From: Nocardia blacklockiae | GTDB taxonomy: Bacteria > Actinomycetota > Actinomycetes > Mycobacteriales > Mycobacteriaceae | Length of the DNA: 64,000 bases | Assembly (NCBI RefSeq): GCF_015477355.1 | Contig: NZ_JADLRJ010000005.1 | Location: forward strand, 434,001-498,000 | Direction: 5' to 3' | Part shown: positions 8,223-16,173 of the stretch, in pieces | Numbering within the stretch: the first letter of the stretch is position 1 | How the letters are laid out: each line of letters starts with the position of its first letter | The notes under the pieces: generated by a model | Databases searched by the model: none | Told to the model about the DNA's origin: nothing | What the model saw: the letters and a program-made list of their open reading frames with translations, nothing else | Position numbers and translations under genes: made by a program

Positions 8223-8572
8223 TACCCTACCATTGGAAGAACGATGATCCGCAATCAAGACCCATGCACGCTTCTAGCAGTGTGGTGCGCCTGGACACCT
8301 CACCCGCTCCCTCCTCATCCCGTGCCACACATCCAGATCAACAGCGGTCAATTCGCACCTTCACCGGGCATCGGCCGACCTGCATAGGCGTTACGCTGAG
8401 CGCTTATTCCCCTGATTCCGAAACTGATGTTCTGCGCTGACCGCCTAATCCATAGTTGGTCCGCAGCATCGCCCACAATCACAAACGAAACCGACAACGG
8501 ACGCGCGGGCCAGCCGCATACTGCCACTGACACCAACGAAGTCTGATCCAGACAAACACCGAGAACGGCAAG
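8223..8572. other. Non-coding right end of the island
   Basis: About 350 bp between the orphan membrane protein and the right tRNA fragment. No start-signal-bearing frame is visible, and I see no xis/int remnant. Confidence 0.4.
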
Positions 8573-8629
8573 CTTGAAACCGCCGTGGTTCACGCCACCA
8601 TGGGTTCAAATCCCACGCCCACCGTAGGT
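8573..8629 (+). repeat. Right attachment-site copy (diverged tRNA-Ser 3' half)
   Basis: This contains the anticodon loop, variable arm, T arm and acceptor 3' strand of tRNA-Ser, with four substitutions and one deletion against 3693-3750. Similarity may reach back to GAACGG at 8563-8568. The 5' half of the tRNA is absent, so it cannot be a functional tRNA. Confidence 0.75.
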
Positions 8630-8633
8630 TAAC

Positions 8634-9467
8634 TCAGTTTCGGCTCCACAACTGTGCGCGGTCTGCCAGGTTCCACCACGAAACGAACTGGGGGTCTTCG
8701 CTTTTCAGTTCCCAGCGCGCGGCGAGTGTGTCGAAGAACGTGTCGTCGCCGGTCTTGCCGCCCTTCAGCTCGCCGATGTAGACCAGTTGCTCGCCGCCTG
8801 CGGCCTCGAATGCGGTCACCGCTTCCGATGCCATCGGGTTGCCCCAGCCCGGGGGCCAGCACAGAAGCAGCACGTCATCTGATCGGAAGGACCGGGAGGT
8901 GAACTCGTTGAGGTCTCCGACGCTGTGCCATACATCCGACTGCCCGGTTGCGTGTAGGAACGAGGGGTTGTTCGTCGTGTCCGGCGGCTCCGAGTCGTAG
9001 GCCTCGACTCGCAGGCCGACACTGGCCAACTGGGCCGCCCAATACCCGCGGCCGGCACCCAGTTCCACCACCGTGTGCCCCTCACAAAGTCCCGCTACCC
9101 AACCGATCGTCTCGGGTGACGGAATCGCATACGCATAGGTCCCCTGTAGGACGGTCTGCGCGAACCCGAGGCGCGCACTGCCCTTCTGGCGGCCGCCGTT
9201 CACGACCCGCCGACCTTCGTCGTCGAACACGGAGGGCGCAACTACATCCCAGTACGGATTCCCACTGACCGACCTATCGCTGGTCAGGTAGTGCACGAAC
9301 CGCAGATCGAATGCAGCGTCCGCCCGCTCGTCCCCGGTCCCCGGAAGCATCGGCGCAGCGTCCAAGTACTCCGCCACCTTCGGATACTCACCCCGCAGAC
9401 GTTGCTCGTCCCCGAGAAGTGCGGCCAGTTCTTCACGGCGATCCGCCGTCAGCGCGAGCTCACCCAC
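8634..9467 (-). CDS. Class I SAM-dependent methyltransferase-like protein
   Basis: A 277-aa protein. Its Rossmann-type motif I, VVELGAGRGYWA (about 133-144), is followed by a motif II acid in VEAYDSEPPDT, which is characteristic of SAM binding. Then comes DDVLLLCWPPGWGNPMASEAV, where the usual motif IV position reads CWPP. The first 120 residues are a family-specific N-terminal domain. The GTG at 9465-9467 is chosen because AGGGGAGG lies 8 nt upstream; a TTG 7 codons earlier overlaps that site. The substrate is unknown. The stop codon is only five bases from the right tRNA fragment, so the gene is either the first chromosomal gene past the island or part of an older insertion layer. Confidence 0.7.
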   Translation of the reverse strand: MGELALTADRREELAALLGDEQRLRGEYPKVAEYLDAAPMLPGTGDERADAAFDLRFVHYLTSDRSVSGNPYWDVVAPSVFDDEGRRVVNGGRQKGSARLGFAQTVLQGTYAYAIPSPETIGWVAGLCEGHTVVELGAGRGYWAAQLASVGLRVEAYDSEPPDTTNNPSFLHATGQSDVWHSVGDLNEFTSRSFRSDDVLLLCWPPGWGNPMASEAVTAFEAAGGEQLVYIGELKGGKTGDDTFFDTLAARWELKSEDPQFVSWWNLADRAQLWSRN

Positions 9468-9563
9468 CCCCCAATCCTCCCCTGACAACTGAGTTCACGT
9501 TCGCTTCGACCAAGACCGCACCAGATGCGGGATGGCCCAGGCAAGCCCGCCGACATCCGGGAG

Positions 9564-9600
9564 TATGCAATTCGTTGGGTTACAGCCAACTATTTGCATA
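9564..9600 (-). terminator. Stem-loop between two minus-strand genes
   Basis: TATGCAA (9564-9570) pairs with TTGCATA (9594-9600), and inside it GTTGG pairs with CCAAC around a 7-nt loop. It lies about 100 bp past the stop of the NmrA-type gene and could end that transcript. It could equally be an operator upstream of the methyltransferase gene. Confidence 0.4.
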
Positions 9601-9702
9601 CTCGTCGTGAGCTGGGGCAGGTGGCTGATCGTCGCATGAGTCGGTGAGGACCGGCGGATCGGCTGGGTATGGGAGCGGGAGCGTCTGGAGGGCGGCCGTC
9701 CT

Positions 9703-10506
9703 CTACTTGAAGTCGGCGATGTGGTCCGTGGCCCACTGGGCGAAAGTGCGGGCAGGACGACCTGTTACGGATTCGGAGGTGGGGCCTACTGGGGCGGGGG
9801 TGTCGCCGAGTTGGGACCAAAGGTCGAGCATGGGGCGGTAGAGGAATTCGGATGCTTGGGCGTAGGTGATGTGTTCGAGGTGTAGGGGTTCGCCGAGGGC
9901 GGTGGCGAGGATGTCGACCATTTGGCGGAGGGAGAGGGATTCAGGGCCGGTGAGGGGGTAGATGTGGCCCTCGTGGCCTGGCTCGGTGAGGGCGGTGATG
10001 GCTGCGTCGGCTATGTCGGCCTCGTGGATGGAGTTCTGGTGGACGTCCGGGAAAGGTAGGCGGACAACGCGTTCGGATTTGATCGACGGGGCCCACCAGC
10101 GCCAGTTGGTGGCGAAGGCGCCGGGGCGGAGGATGGTGAGGGGGAGGTCGGCGGATTGGAGGGGGCGTTCGGCGGCGAGGTGGCGGTCGCCGATGGGGTT
10201 GCCGGGCTCCGCTGCCGCGATCGACGACAAGAGGGTGATGCGTTGTATGCCAGCGGATTTCGCGGCGCGGGCGAAATTGTCGATGCCCTTCTCGGCGGCG
10301 TAGAGGAAGACTCGGTCGACGCCGTCCAAGGCGGCGTCGATGGCGGCGGGGTCGGTCAGGTCGAGGCCGATCACCTCCACCTCCGCCGGAAGGGACGTGT
10401 CGCCGGGTTGGGAGCTGGCCGCGCGCACGGATTCCCCTGCGGCGAGCAGCTTTTCGACGACGGTGCGGCCTACGCTGCCGCGGGCTCCGGTGACCAGGAT
10501 GCTCAT
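9703..10506 (-). CDS. NmrA-like / atypical SDR NAD(P)H-dependent oxidoreductase
   Basis: A 267-aa Rossmann-fold protein of the atypical short-chain dehydrogenase group (QOR2/NmrA-like). The N-terminal nucleotide-binding motif is VTGARGSVGR (GxxGxxG type), and the central LTILRPGAFATNWRWW is typical of quinone oxidoreductase 2-like members. No classical Tyr-x3-Lys pair stands out. The ATG at 10504-10506 overlaps the stop of the upstream TetR gene by ATGA, so the two genes form an operon and the regulator probably controls this enzyme. Likely role: NADPH-dependent quinone or carbonyl reduction in stress or detoxification; this is inference from the family. Confidence 0.8.
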   Translation of the reverse strand: MSILVTGARGSVGRTVVEKLLAAGESVRAASSQPGDTSLPAEVEVIGLDLTDPAAIDAALDGVDRVFLYAAEKGIDNFARAAKSAGIQRITLLSSIAAAEPGNPIGDRHLAAERPLQSADLPLTILRPGAFATNWRWWAPSIKSERVVRLPFPDVHQNSIHEADIADAAITALTEPGHEGHIYPLTGPESLSLRQMVDILATALGEPLHLEHITYAQASEFLYRPMLDLWSQLGDTPAPVGPTSESVTGRPARTFAQWATDHIADFK

Positions 10507-11123
10507 CGGTCTTCTCCTTCTGCGGTTTTCGGTCCTGCGAGGTGGGTGAGGATGCGGCGCAGTTGTTCTGCGTAGAGCTCCTCGAATTCCGGTGACTGCG
10601 CGTCTGTTTCGAACAGTTCGGCGACGACGCCGGGGAGCAGCGCGGGGGCCATGACCATGCCCTGCAATGCCAGGTGGAAGGCGGCCGGGTCCAGGTCGGC
10701 GGCGATCTCGCCGCGGCGCTGGCGGCGCTGGGTGTCGGCGATGTCGTCCGCCGCCGCGGAGGGCGGGGCCGGCGCGTCGTCGGAGAGGCCGCGCCACAGC
10801 AGCAGCCGGACGCCGCGCGGGTCGGCCAGCATCTGCCGCAGGTAGCGGACCACGAGTTCGCCGAGGGGCAGCTCCGGGTCGGCGAATTCGGCTTCGCGGT
10901 CGAGCCACTGCTGTTGCAGCGCTCGATACAGCCCCGCCTTGCCGCCGAAGTAATACGTGATCAGTTGCTTGTTGACGCCCGCGCGCGCGGCGATCTCGCT
11001 CACCCGCGCACCGGCGAAGCCGCGCGCGGAGAACTCGTCGAACGCGGCGTCGAGCAGGCAACGCTTGGTGCGGTCGGCGTCGCGGCGGCGAGCGGCTGGT
11101 TCGGGAGTCCGATGCACACCCAC
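10503..11123 (-). CDS. TetR-family transcriptional regulator
   Basis: A 206-aa regulator. The N-terminal helix-turn-helix (about 18-65) reads LLDAAFDEFSARGFAGARVSEIAARAGVNKQLITYYFGGKAGLY (shown here as family pattern FSARGF, SEIAARAGV, YYFGGK). The variable C-terminal domain would bind the ligand. The GTG at 11121-11123 is the start. It is translationally coupled to the NmrA-type oxidoreductase downstream, and a candidate operator lies at 11134-11162. Confidence 0.85.
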   Translation of the reverse strand: MGVHRTPEPAARRRDADRTKRCLLDAAFDEFSARGFAGARVSEIAARAGVNKQLITYYFGGKAGLYRALQQQWLDREAEFADPELPLGELVVRYLRQMLADPRGVRLLLWRGLSDDAPAPPSAAADDIADTQRRQRRGEIAADLDPAAFHLALQGMVMAPALLPGVVAELFETDAQSPEFEELYAEQLRRILTHLAGPKTAEGEDR

Positions 11124-11133
11124 AGCCTAACGG

Positions 11134-11162
11134 CTAACTTTACAAATGGGCAATTGAGTTAG
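11134..11162. promoter_or_regulatory. Candidate TetR operator
   Basis: CTAACT (11134-11139) and AGTTAG (11157-11162) form an inverted repeat with a 17-bp spacer in AT-richer sequence, 10-40 bp upstream of the TetR start. Position and symmetry fit an autoregulatory site; the arms are short. Confidence 0.4.
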
Positions 11163-11283
11163 ACATACGGGTGATAACCAGGGCAAAGCGGAGGGGGACA
11201 GGTCCGAACGGCGCAATCAATAGCGGCGAGAACCCCGCAGGAGCAGCCCGACGTGAGGGCGGCCGCCGACCCCAGCCGCCGGT

Positions 11284-11778
11284 TCAGCGGGTTTCGCGGG
11301 CGAAGTTCTCCTTGTCGACCAACTCGAAGACCTCGGCGATCACCGTGATCTGCTCGGGCGTGAGGAGATCGATGAAGTCGCGCCGGACCGCCTCCACGTG
11401 CCCGGGGGCCGCGGCTTGCAGGCGGTGCAGGCCCTCCTCGGTGAGGTGGGCTCGCACGCCGCGGCCGTCTTCCTCGGTGCTGGTGCGGCGCACCAGGCCC
11501 TGGGCTTCCATGCGGCGGATCTGGTGGGTGAGACGGCTTCTCGAGGAGAGGACGCCGTCGGCCAGGTCGCTCATGCGCAGCGAGTGGTCGGGGGCCTCCG
11601 ACAGCAGGACGAGGATGCGGTATTCGGCGAGGCTGAGGTCGCTGTCGCGCTGGAGTTGCCGGTTGAGGTCGGCCATGAGGCGTTGGCCGCCGTCCATGTA
11701 GGCGCGCCAGGCGCGCTGCTGAGCCGAGCTGAGCCACCTCGGCTCCGGCGCCGTTCGACCGCTCGGTTCGAAAGCCAT
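11284..11778 (-). CDS. MarR-family transcriptional regulator
   Basis: A 164-aa dimeric winged-helix regulator. MarR features: LSLAEYRILVLLSEAPDHSLRMSDLADGV (recognition region about 48-80), the wing with EDGRGVRAHLTEEGL, and amphipathic helices at both ends for dimerisation. The ATG is at 11776-11778. It sits downstream of, and on the same strand as, the lactate monooxygenase-like gene with a 41-bp gap, so it may be cotranscribed with that gene. Confidence 0.85.
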   Translation of the reverse strand: MAFEPSGRTAPEPRWLSSAQQRAWRAYMDGGQRLMADLNRQLQRDSDLSLAEYRILVLLSEAPDHSLRMSDLADGVLSSRSRLTHQIRRMEAQGLVRRTSTEEDGRGVRAHLTEEGLHRLQAAAPGHVEAVRRDFIDLLTPEQITVIAEVFELVDKENFARETR

Positions 11779-11819
11779 ACGGACATTCTATTAGGCCCGG
11801 ACAGCACCTCCGCGCCCGG

Positions 11820-12995
11820 TCAGCGCGCGGACGACAGCATCGCGCGGCTCAGGTCGGCGACGCCGCGGCAGCCCGAAAGACCCATCGCCGCATCGAGATC
11901 GGCGAGGAGCAGCCGCAGCGCGTGCCGCACCCCGTCCGCGCCGGCGAGGCCCAGGCCGTAGGCCCACGGCCGGCCGTAGAACACGGCCTTCGCGCCCAGC
12001 GACAGCGCGACCATGACGTCGGTGCCGGTGCGGATGCCGGAATCGAACAGCACGTCGGCGCGGTCGCCGACGGTCGCGACGACGGCCGGCAGGGCATCGA
12101 GCGCCGCGATGGAACCGTCGACCTGGCGGCCGCCGTGGTTGCTCACCACCACCGCGTCGGCGCCGGCGTCGACCAGTTGCCGGGCGTCGTCGGGGTGCAG
12201 TACGCCCTTCACCGCGATCGGCAGTTCGGTCCATTCGCGCAGCCGGGCGATGTCGGCGGGACGCAGGCCGTGATTGCCGAACAGCCCGACCCAGGTCAGC
12301 ACCGCCATCCGCAGCGCCTCCTCGCTCTCCTCCGGCGGCGCGGCGAGCTTCGCGCGAAAGACGGGGTCCGACAGGTAGTTCGCGATGCCCTTGCCGTACA
12401 GGAACGGCAGGTGCGCCAGTTCGAGGTCGCGCGGGCGCCAGCCCAGACTCGGGGTGTCGGCGGTGACCACGATCGCCTGCGCGCCGGACTCGGCCGCGCG
12501 CTGCACGAACGAGCGGGCCAGGTCGTCGTCGGCGGGCCAGTACAGCTGGTACCACCAGGAACCGGCCGCCTTGCCCACCTCCTCGATGGGGGTCGACGCC
12601 GCCGTCGACAGCACCATGCCCACGCCCAGTTCGCGGGTCACCTCCGCGACGATCGTCTCGCCGCGCTCGTGCAGCAGTTCCAGCACGCCGACCGGCGCGG
12701 TCAGGATCGGCGCGGCCAGCCGGGTGCCCAGCACCTCCACCGACAGGTCGCGCACGCCCGGACCGCTGGCGCCGCGCCACATCCGCGGGACCAGCCGGTA
12801 CCGGTCGAACGCGCTCTCGTTCGCCGCGGCCGTGCGCTCCGCCGACGCGCTGCCCGCCACGTACGCGAAAGCCTTGGGGTCCAGCACCTCCCGCGCCCGC
12901 TCGGCCAGGCCCGCCGCCGTCATCGGCAGGTCGGGAACGGCACCGGCGAGCCCGGCCAGATAGATCTCGTTCTGGAAGTCGGCGAAACTGCTCAT
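11820..12995 (-). CDS. FMN-dependent alpha-hydroxy acid oxidase, lactate 2-monooxygenase type
   Basis: A 391-aa flavoenzyme with a TIM-barrel FMN domain. The active-site signature VSNHGGRQVDGS (about 295-306) holds the catalytic His and Arg of the family; PAPILTAPVG-like and VVTADTPSLGWRPRD segments bind FMN and substrate. The length and the GWRPRDLELAHLPFLYGKGIANY insertion resemble mycobacterial lactate 2-monooxygenase, which converts L-lactate and O2 to acetate, CO2 and water. A mitochondrial-type lactate dehydrogenase role is less likely, but other 2-hydroxy acids are possible. A MarR gene follows on the same strand. Confidence 0.85.
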   Translation of the reverse strand: MSSFADFQNEIYLAGLAGAVPDLPMTAAGLAERAREVLDPKAFAYVAGSASAERTAAANESAFDRYRLVPRMWRGASGPGVRDLSVEVLGTRLAAPILTAPVGVLELLHERGETIVAEVTRELGVGMVLSTAASTPIEEVGKAAGSWWYQLYWPADDDLARSFVQRAAESGAQAIVVTADTPSLGWRPRDLELAHLPFLYGKGIANYLSDPVFRAKLAAPPEESEEALRMAVLTWVGLFGNHGLRPADIARLREWTELPIAVKGVLHPDDARQLVDAGADAVVVSNHGGRQVDGSIAALDALPAVVATVGDRADVLFDSGIRTGTDVMVALSLGAKAVFYGRPWAYGLGLAGADGVRHALRLLLADLDAAMGLSGCRGVADLSRAMLSSAR

Positions 12996-13083
12996 TCCGG
13001 GAACGCTAGTAGGTGTTCGGGCAAAGGGTGCGTGAAGTGTCGCATCCCCCGCCGACGCCGGATGGCGTCGTAAGGTCGCGGGT

Positions 13084-14073
13084 ATGTATGCCGTGACGCT
13101 CGATGGATTCGGTGGCCCCGAGGTGCTGGGTTGGGGCGAGGTGCCCGACCCGGCCGGTCCGGCGGCGGGTGAGGTGCTGATCGATGTGGTGGCCGCGGGG
13201 GTGAACCGCGCGGACCTGATGCAGCGGCAGGGGTTCTATCCGCCGCCGCCCGGGGCCAGCGAGATCGTCGGGCTCGAGGTGTCCGGGGTGGTCGCTCGGG
13301 TGGGCGAGGGTGTCATGGACTTCCGGCCGGGTGATCGGGTGTGCGCGCTGCTGTCCGGCGGCGGTTACGCCCAGCGGGTGGTGGTGGCCGCGACGCAGGT
13401 GCTGCCGGTGCCGGAGGGGCTGGATCTGGCTGCGGCGGCGGCACTTCCGGAAGTGGCGGCCACCGTCTGGTCGAATCTGGTGATGCGGGCGGGGCTGCAC
13501 GCCGGGCAACTGCTGCTGATCCACGGCGGCGGCAGCGGCATCGGCACCCATGCCATCCAGGTGGCCGTGAGCCGCGGTGCGCGGGTGGCGGTGACGGCGG
13601 GTTCGCAGGGCAAGCTCGATCGCTGCAAGGAATTGGGCGCGAGCATTCTGATCAATTACCGCGACGAGGATTTCGTGGCGATCGTCGGCGAGGCGGGCGG
13701 CGCGGACGTCATTCTCGACAATATGGGCGCGGCCTATCTGAACCGCAATGTCGAGGCGCTCGCCGACGACGGGCAGCTGTGCGTCATCGGCATGCAGGGC
13801 GGGACGCGCGCCGAATTCGACATCTCGAAGCTGCTGCGCAAACGCGGCACCGTGCACGCCACGGGCCTGCGCGGCCGCCCCGCGACCGGACGGTCCGGCA
13901 AGGCCGAGATCATCGCCGAACTTCGCCGTCAGCTGTGGCCGCTGGTCGCCGACGGCACGGTCGCCCCGGTGGTCAGCGCCGAACTCCCCGCGACCCAGGC
14001 CGCCGAGGCACACCGCCTGCTGGACTCCCCGGAAACCGTCGGCAAGGTGATCCTGCGCATCGACGAGGTCTGA
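13084..14073 (+). CDS. NAD(P)H-quinone oxidoreductase (zinc-free MDR family, PIG3-like)
   Basis: A 329-aa medium-chain dehydrogenase/reductase without the zinc ligands of alcohol dehydrogenases. It has the N-terminal GroES-like fold (VNRADLMQRQGFYPPPPG, about 40-57) and a Rossmann domain with LLIHGGGSGIGTHAIQVA (about 141-158). PIG3-like enzymes reduce ortho-quinones with NADPH in the cytosol. It is the positional equivalent of M. tuberculosis Rv3777 and is convergent with the next gene with a 4-bp gap, as in that genome. Confidence 0.85.
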   Translation: MYAVTLDGFGGPEVLGWGEVPDPAGPAAGEVLIDVVAAGVNRADLMQRQGFYPPPPGASEIVGLEVSGVVARVGEGVMDFRPGDRVCALLSGGGYAQRVVVAATQVLPVPEGLDLAAAAALPEVAATVWSNLVMRAGLHAGQLLLIHGGGSGIGTHAIQVAVSRGARVAVTAGSQGKLDRCKELGASILINYRDEDFVAIVGEAGGADVILDNMGAAYLNRNVEALADDGQLCVIGMQGGTRAEFDISKLLRKRGTVHATGLRGRPATGRSGKAEIIAELRRQLWPLVADGTVAPVVSAELPATQAAEAHRLLDSPETVGKVILRIDEV

Positions 14074-14077
14074 AAGC

Positions 14078-15280
14078 TCAGTCCAGCGTCGCCAGGGCGC
14101 GCCCCAGCTGGTCGATCTCGAATTTGGTTGTGTAGGGCGCCAACCCGATGGTCACCGCGCCGCCCTCGTCGTTGACGCCGAGGGCGTCGAGTAGCCGGCT
14201 GCCGCCGTGCACGCCGCTGAGGGTGCCGACGCGGTGGTCGGCCAGTTTCGCGGAGACCTTCTCCGACTGCATGCCCGCGATGGTGAAGCTCACCGTCGGG
14301 ATGCGGGTGGAGGCGCGGCCGATCACCGTCAGATTGGGGACCCGGTCCAGCACCTCCATCAGGTGCTCGAACAGCTGATCGTGGTAGTCCTGCAGGGAGG
14401 TTATCGAGATCTCCAGCCGCTCCCGGCGGGTGCCGGTGGCCTGCTCGTCCAGTCCGGCCAGATAGTCGATGGAGGTGGTGAGCCCGGCCAGCAGCGCGTA
14501 CTGGTGGTGACCGACCTCGAGCCGCTCCGCGCCCTTGGCGTAGGGATTCAGCGACATCGACGGAATCCGGTCCAGGAACGCGGGATCGCGGAACACCAGC
14601 GCGCCGATCTGCGGGCCGCCCCACGCGGGCGCGGACAGCGCCACCACGTCGGCGTTGAGTTCGTCGATGTCGATCAGCGCGTAGGGCGCGGCGCCGAAGC
14701 AGTCGGCCACGAGCAGGCCGCCGACCTCGTGCACGCGGTCCGCGGCGACCCGCACCGCGGGTGCGGAACCCACGATCGGGGAGGCCGCCGTCAAGGCGAC
14801 CAGACGCGCGGTGGGCCCGATCAGTTCCTCGAACTGCCAGGCCGGCATCTCGCACGTCTCGATCTCCACCTCGGCCCAACGGACATGGGCGCCATAGCGG
14901 TTGGCGATGCGCAACCACGGCGCGACGTTGGCCTCGTCGTCCAGACGCGACAGCACGATCCCGGTGCCCAGCCCGAGCCGCGAACTGAGTGACTCGGCCA
15001 GCCAGGCCAGCAGCACCGCGCGGTCCGGACCCAGCACCACGCCCGCCGGGTCGGCGCCGACCAGATCGGCAACCGCCTCGCGAGCGGCCTCCAGAATGGC
15101 TCCGCTGCGCCGGGTGGCGCTGTAGCGATTACCGTGGGTGAACGCGGAGGTACGGAAACCTGTTGAGACGGCGCGCGATACCGAATCGGGGACGAGCATC
15201 CCCGCCTGCGGGTCGAGATGGATCCAGCCGTCGCCCAGGGACGGTATCAACCCCCGAACCCGCGCGACGTCGTAAGTCAT
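14078..15280 (-). CDS. Class V aminotransferase / cysteine desulfurase-like protein lacking an evident PLP lysine
   Basis: A 400-aa fold-type I protein of the cysteine desulfurase-like group (positional and sequence match to Rv3778c). The cofactor-ring Asp is recognisable in VADCFGAAPY. The region that normally carries the Ser-x-His-Lys Schiff base reads VVALSAPAWGGPQIGALVF, so the lysine is replaced. ATG 15278-15280 gives MTYDVARVRGL, matching the family start; a GTG three codons earlier is possible. It may bind PLP non-covalently or have lost catalysis. It is not linked to Fe-S cluster genes. Confidence 0.8.
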   Translation of the reverse strand: MTYDVARVRGLIPSLGDGWIHLDPQAGMLVPDSVSRAVSTGFRTSAFTHGNRYSATRRSGAILEAAREAVADLVGADPAGVVLGPDRAVLLAWLAESLSSRLGLGTGIVLSRLDDEANVAPWLRIANRYGAHVRWAEVEIETCEMPAWQFEELIGPTARLVALTAASPIVGSAPAVRVAADRVHEVGGLLVADCFGAAPYALIDIDELNADVVALSAPAWGGPQIGALVFRDPAFLDRIPSMSLNPYAKGAERLEVGHHQYALLAGLTTSIDYLAGLDEQATGTRRERLEISITSLQDYHDQLFEHLMEVLDRVPNLTVIGRASTRIPTVSFTIAGMQSEKVSAKLADHRVGTLSGVHGGSRLLDALGVNDEGGAVTIGLAPYTTKFEIDQLGRALATLD

Positions 15281-15503
15281 GTGGGCCACTCTAAGGGCAG
15301 GGGGCTGGTCGGGGTAACCGTGTCGACGGCTACCGCCGAGCAGCGGCGGCGACCGGCTGGCAGATCACGCGACATGGCACACCGACTTTCGCAAACCGAA
15401 CCACACACGAGGCGGACACGACCGCCACAGGATACTGACCGCCCCGGACGCCCATACCCGCAGTGCGTACCCACCCGCTTAGCGCGTCCCGCCGAGACAA
15501 GAC

Positions 15504-16091
15504 ATGATGGAGATCATGACGCAATCGGACGGAGCACCGGATTCCATCGTGGTGATCGGACCCGAAGGCAAACCGTTGGTCATCCCGGCGAGCGCGCAGG
15601 GCGAGGCGCCGTTCGCGGCCGAGGCCGGCGCGGAGGCCGAGGCCGACAGCAAGGACGAGTCGCTGGCCGACATGGTCGAACAGCCGGCGAAGGTCATGCG
15701 GATCGGCACCATGATCAAACAGCTGCTGGAGGAGGTGCGGGCCGCGCCGCTCGACGACGCCAGCCGCACCCGCCTCAAGGAGATCCACCAGACCTCGATC
15801 CGCGAACTCGAGCAGGGCCTGTCGCCGGAGCTGCGCGACGAGCTGGAGCGGCTGGCGCTGCCGTTCAGCGAGGGCTCCATCCCGTCGGACGCCGAGCTGC
15901 GCATCGCCCAGGCCCAGCTGGTCGGCTGGCTGGAGGGGCTGTTCCACGGCATCCAAACCGCGCTGTTCGCCCAGCAGATGGCCGCGCGTCAGCAGCTCGA
16001 GCAAATGCGGCACGCGCTGCCGCCGGGTGTGCAGGGCCAGGGCGAGCGCGGTCCGGGCGGGCACGCCACGGGCAGCGGCCAGTACCTCTGA
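15504..16091 (+). CDS. bpa: Bacterial proteasome activator Bpa
   Basis: A 195-aa protein matching Rv3780 (Bpa/PafE). The central segment (about 55-160) is mostly helical (IGTMIKQLLEEV, LKEIHQTSIRELEQGLSPEL, AQLVGWLEGLFHGIQTALF) and forms the dodecameric ring in the family. The N-terminus is acidic and disordered. The protein ends in GQYL, the C-terminal motif by which Bpa docks on the 20S proteasome alpha ring and opens its gate without ATP, for degradation of unfolded proteins such as HspR. ATGs at 15507 and 15516 are alternative starts. It lies upstream of wzm, as in mycobacteria. Confidence 0.93.
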   Translation: MMEIMTQSDGAPDSIVVIGPEGKPLVIPASAQGEAPFAAEAGAEAEADSKDESLADMVEQPAKVMRIGTMIKQLLEEVRAAPLDDASRTRLKEIHQTSIRELEQGLSPELRDELERLALPFSEGSIPSDAELRIAQAQLVGWLEGLFHGIQTALFAQQMAARQQLEQMRHALPPGVQGQGERGPGGHATGSGQYL

Positions 16092-16173
16092 GCACCGCTC
16101 GCCGCCGGCGGCCGTTCGCGGTTTGCGGCCCGCACGCAGCGGGCCGGATCGCGCACGGCTACAGTCGGTCACT

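Larger units (their letters stand above)
3693..8629. mobile_element. Putative tRNA-Ser-integrated genomic island, integrase not visible
   Basis: The segment is bounded by the 3' half of tRNA-Ser and a diverged second copy of the same stretch. Its genes have lower GC and looser codon use than the flanks, most obviously at 7620-7870. The gene set (GntR/UTRA regulator with autoregulatory-type operators, GNAT acetyltransferase, PD-(D/E)XK-like protein, orphan membrane protein) matches accessory DNA rather than core functions. Actinobacterial integrative elements such as pSAM2 use tRNA 3' ends as attB and encode GntR-type regulators. No integrase, excisionase, replication or transfer gene is visible, so this is a degenerate or helper-dependent element. 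The interpretation is an inference from repeats and content. Confidence 0.65.

Noticed and set aside
8348-8593. 81-codon minus-strand frame crossing the right tRNA fragment
   Set aside because: Its start lies inside the repeated tRNA sequence, it has no ribosome binding site, and the product resembles nothing.
8573-8629. A second tRNA-Ser gene
   Set aside because: The 5' acceptor strand, D arm and most of the anticodon stem are missing, so it is only a fragment.
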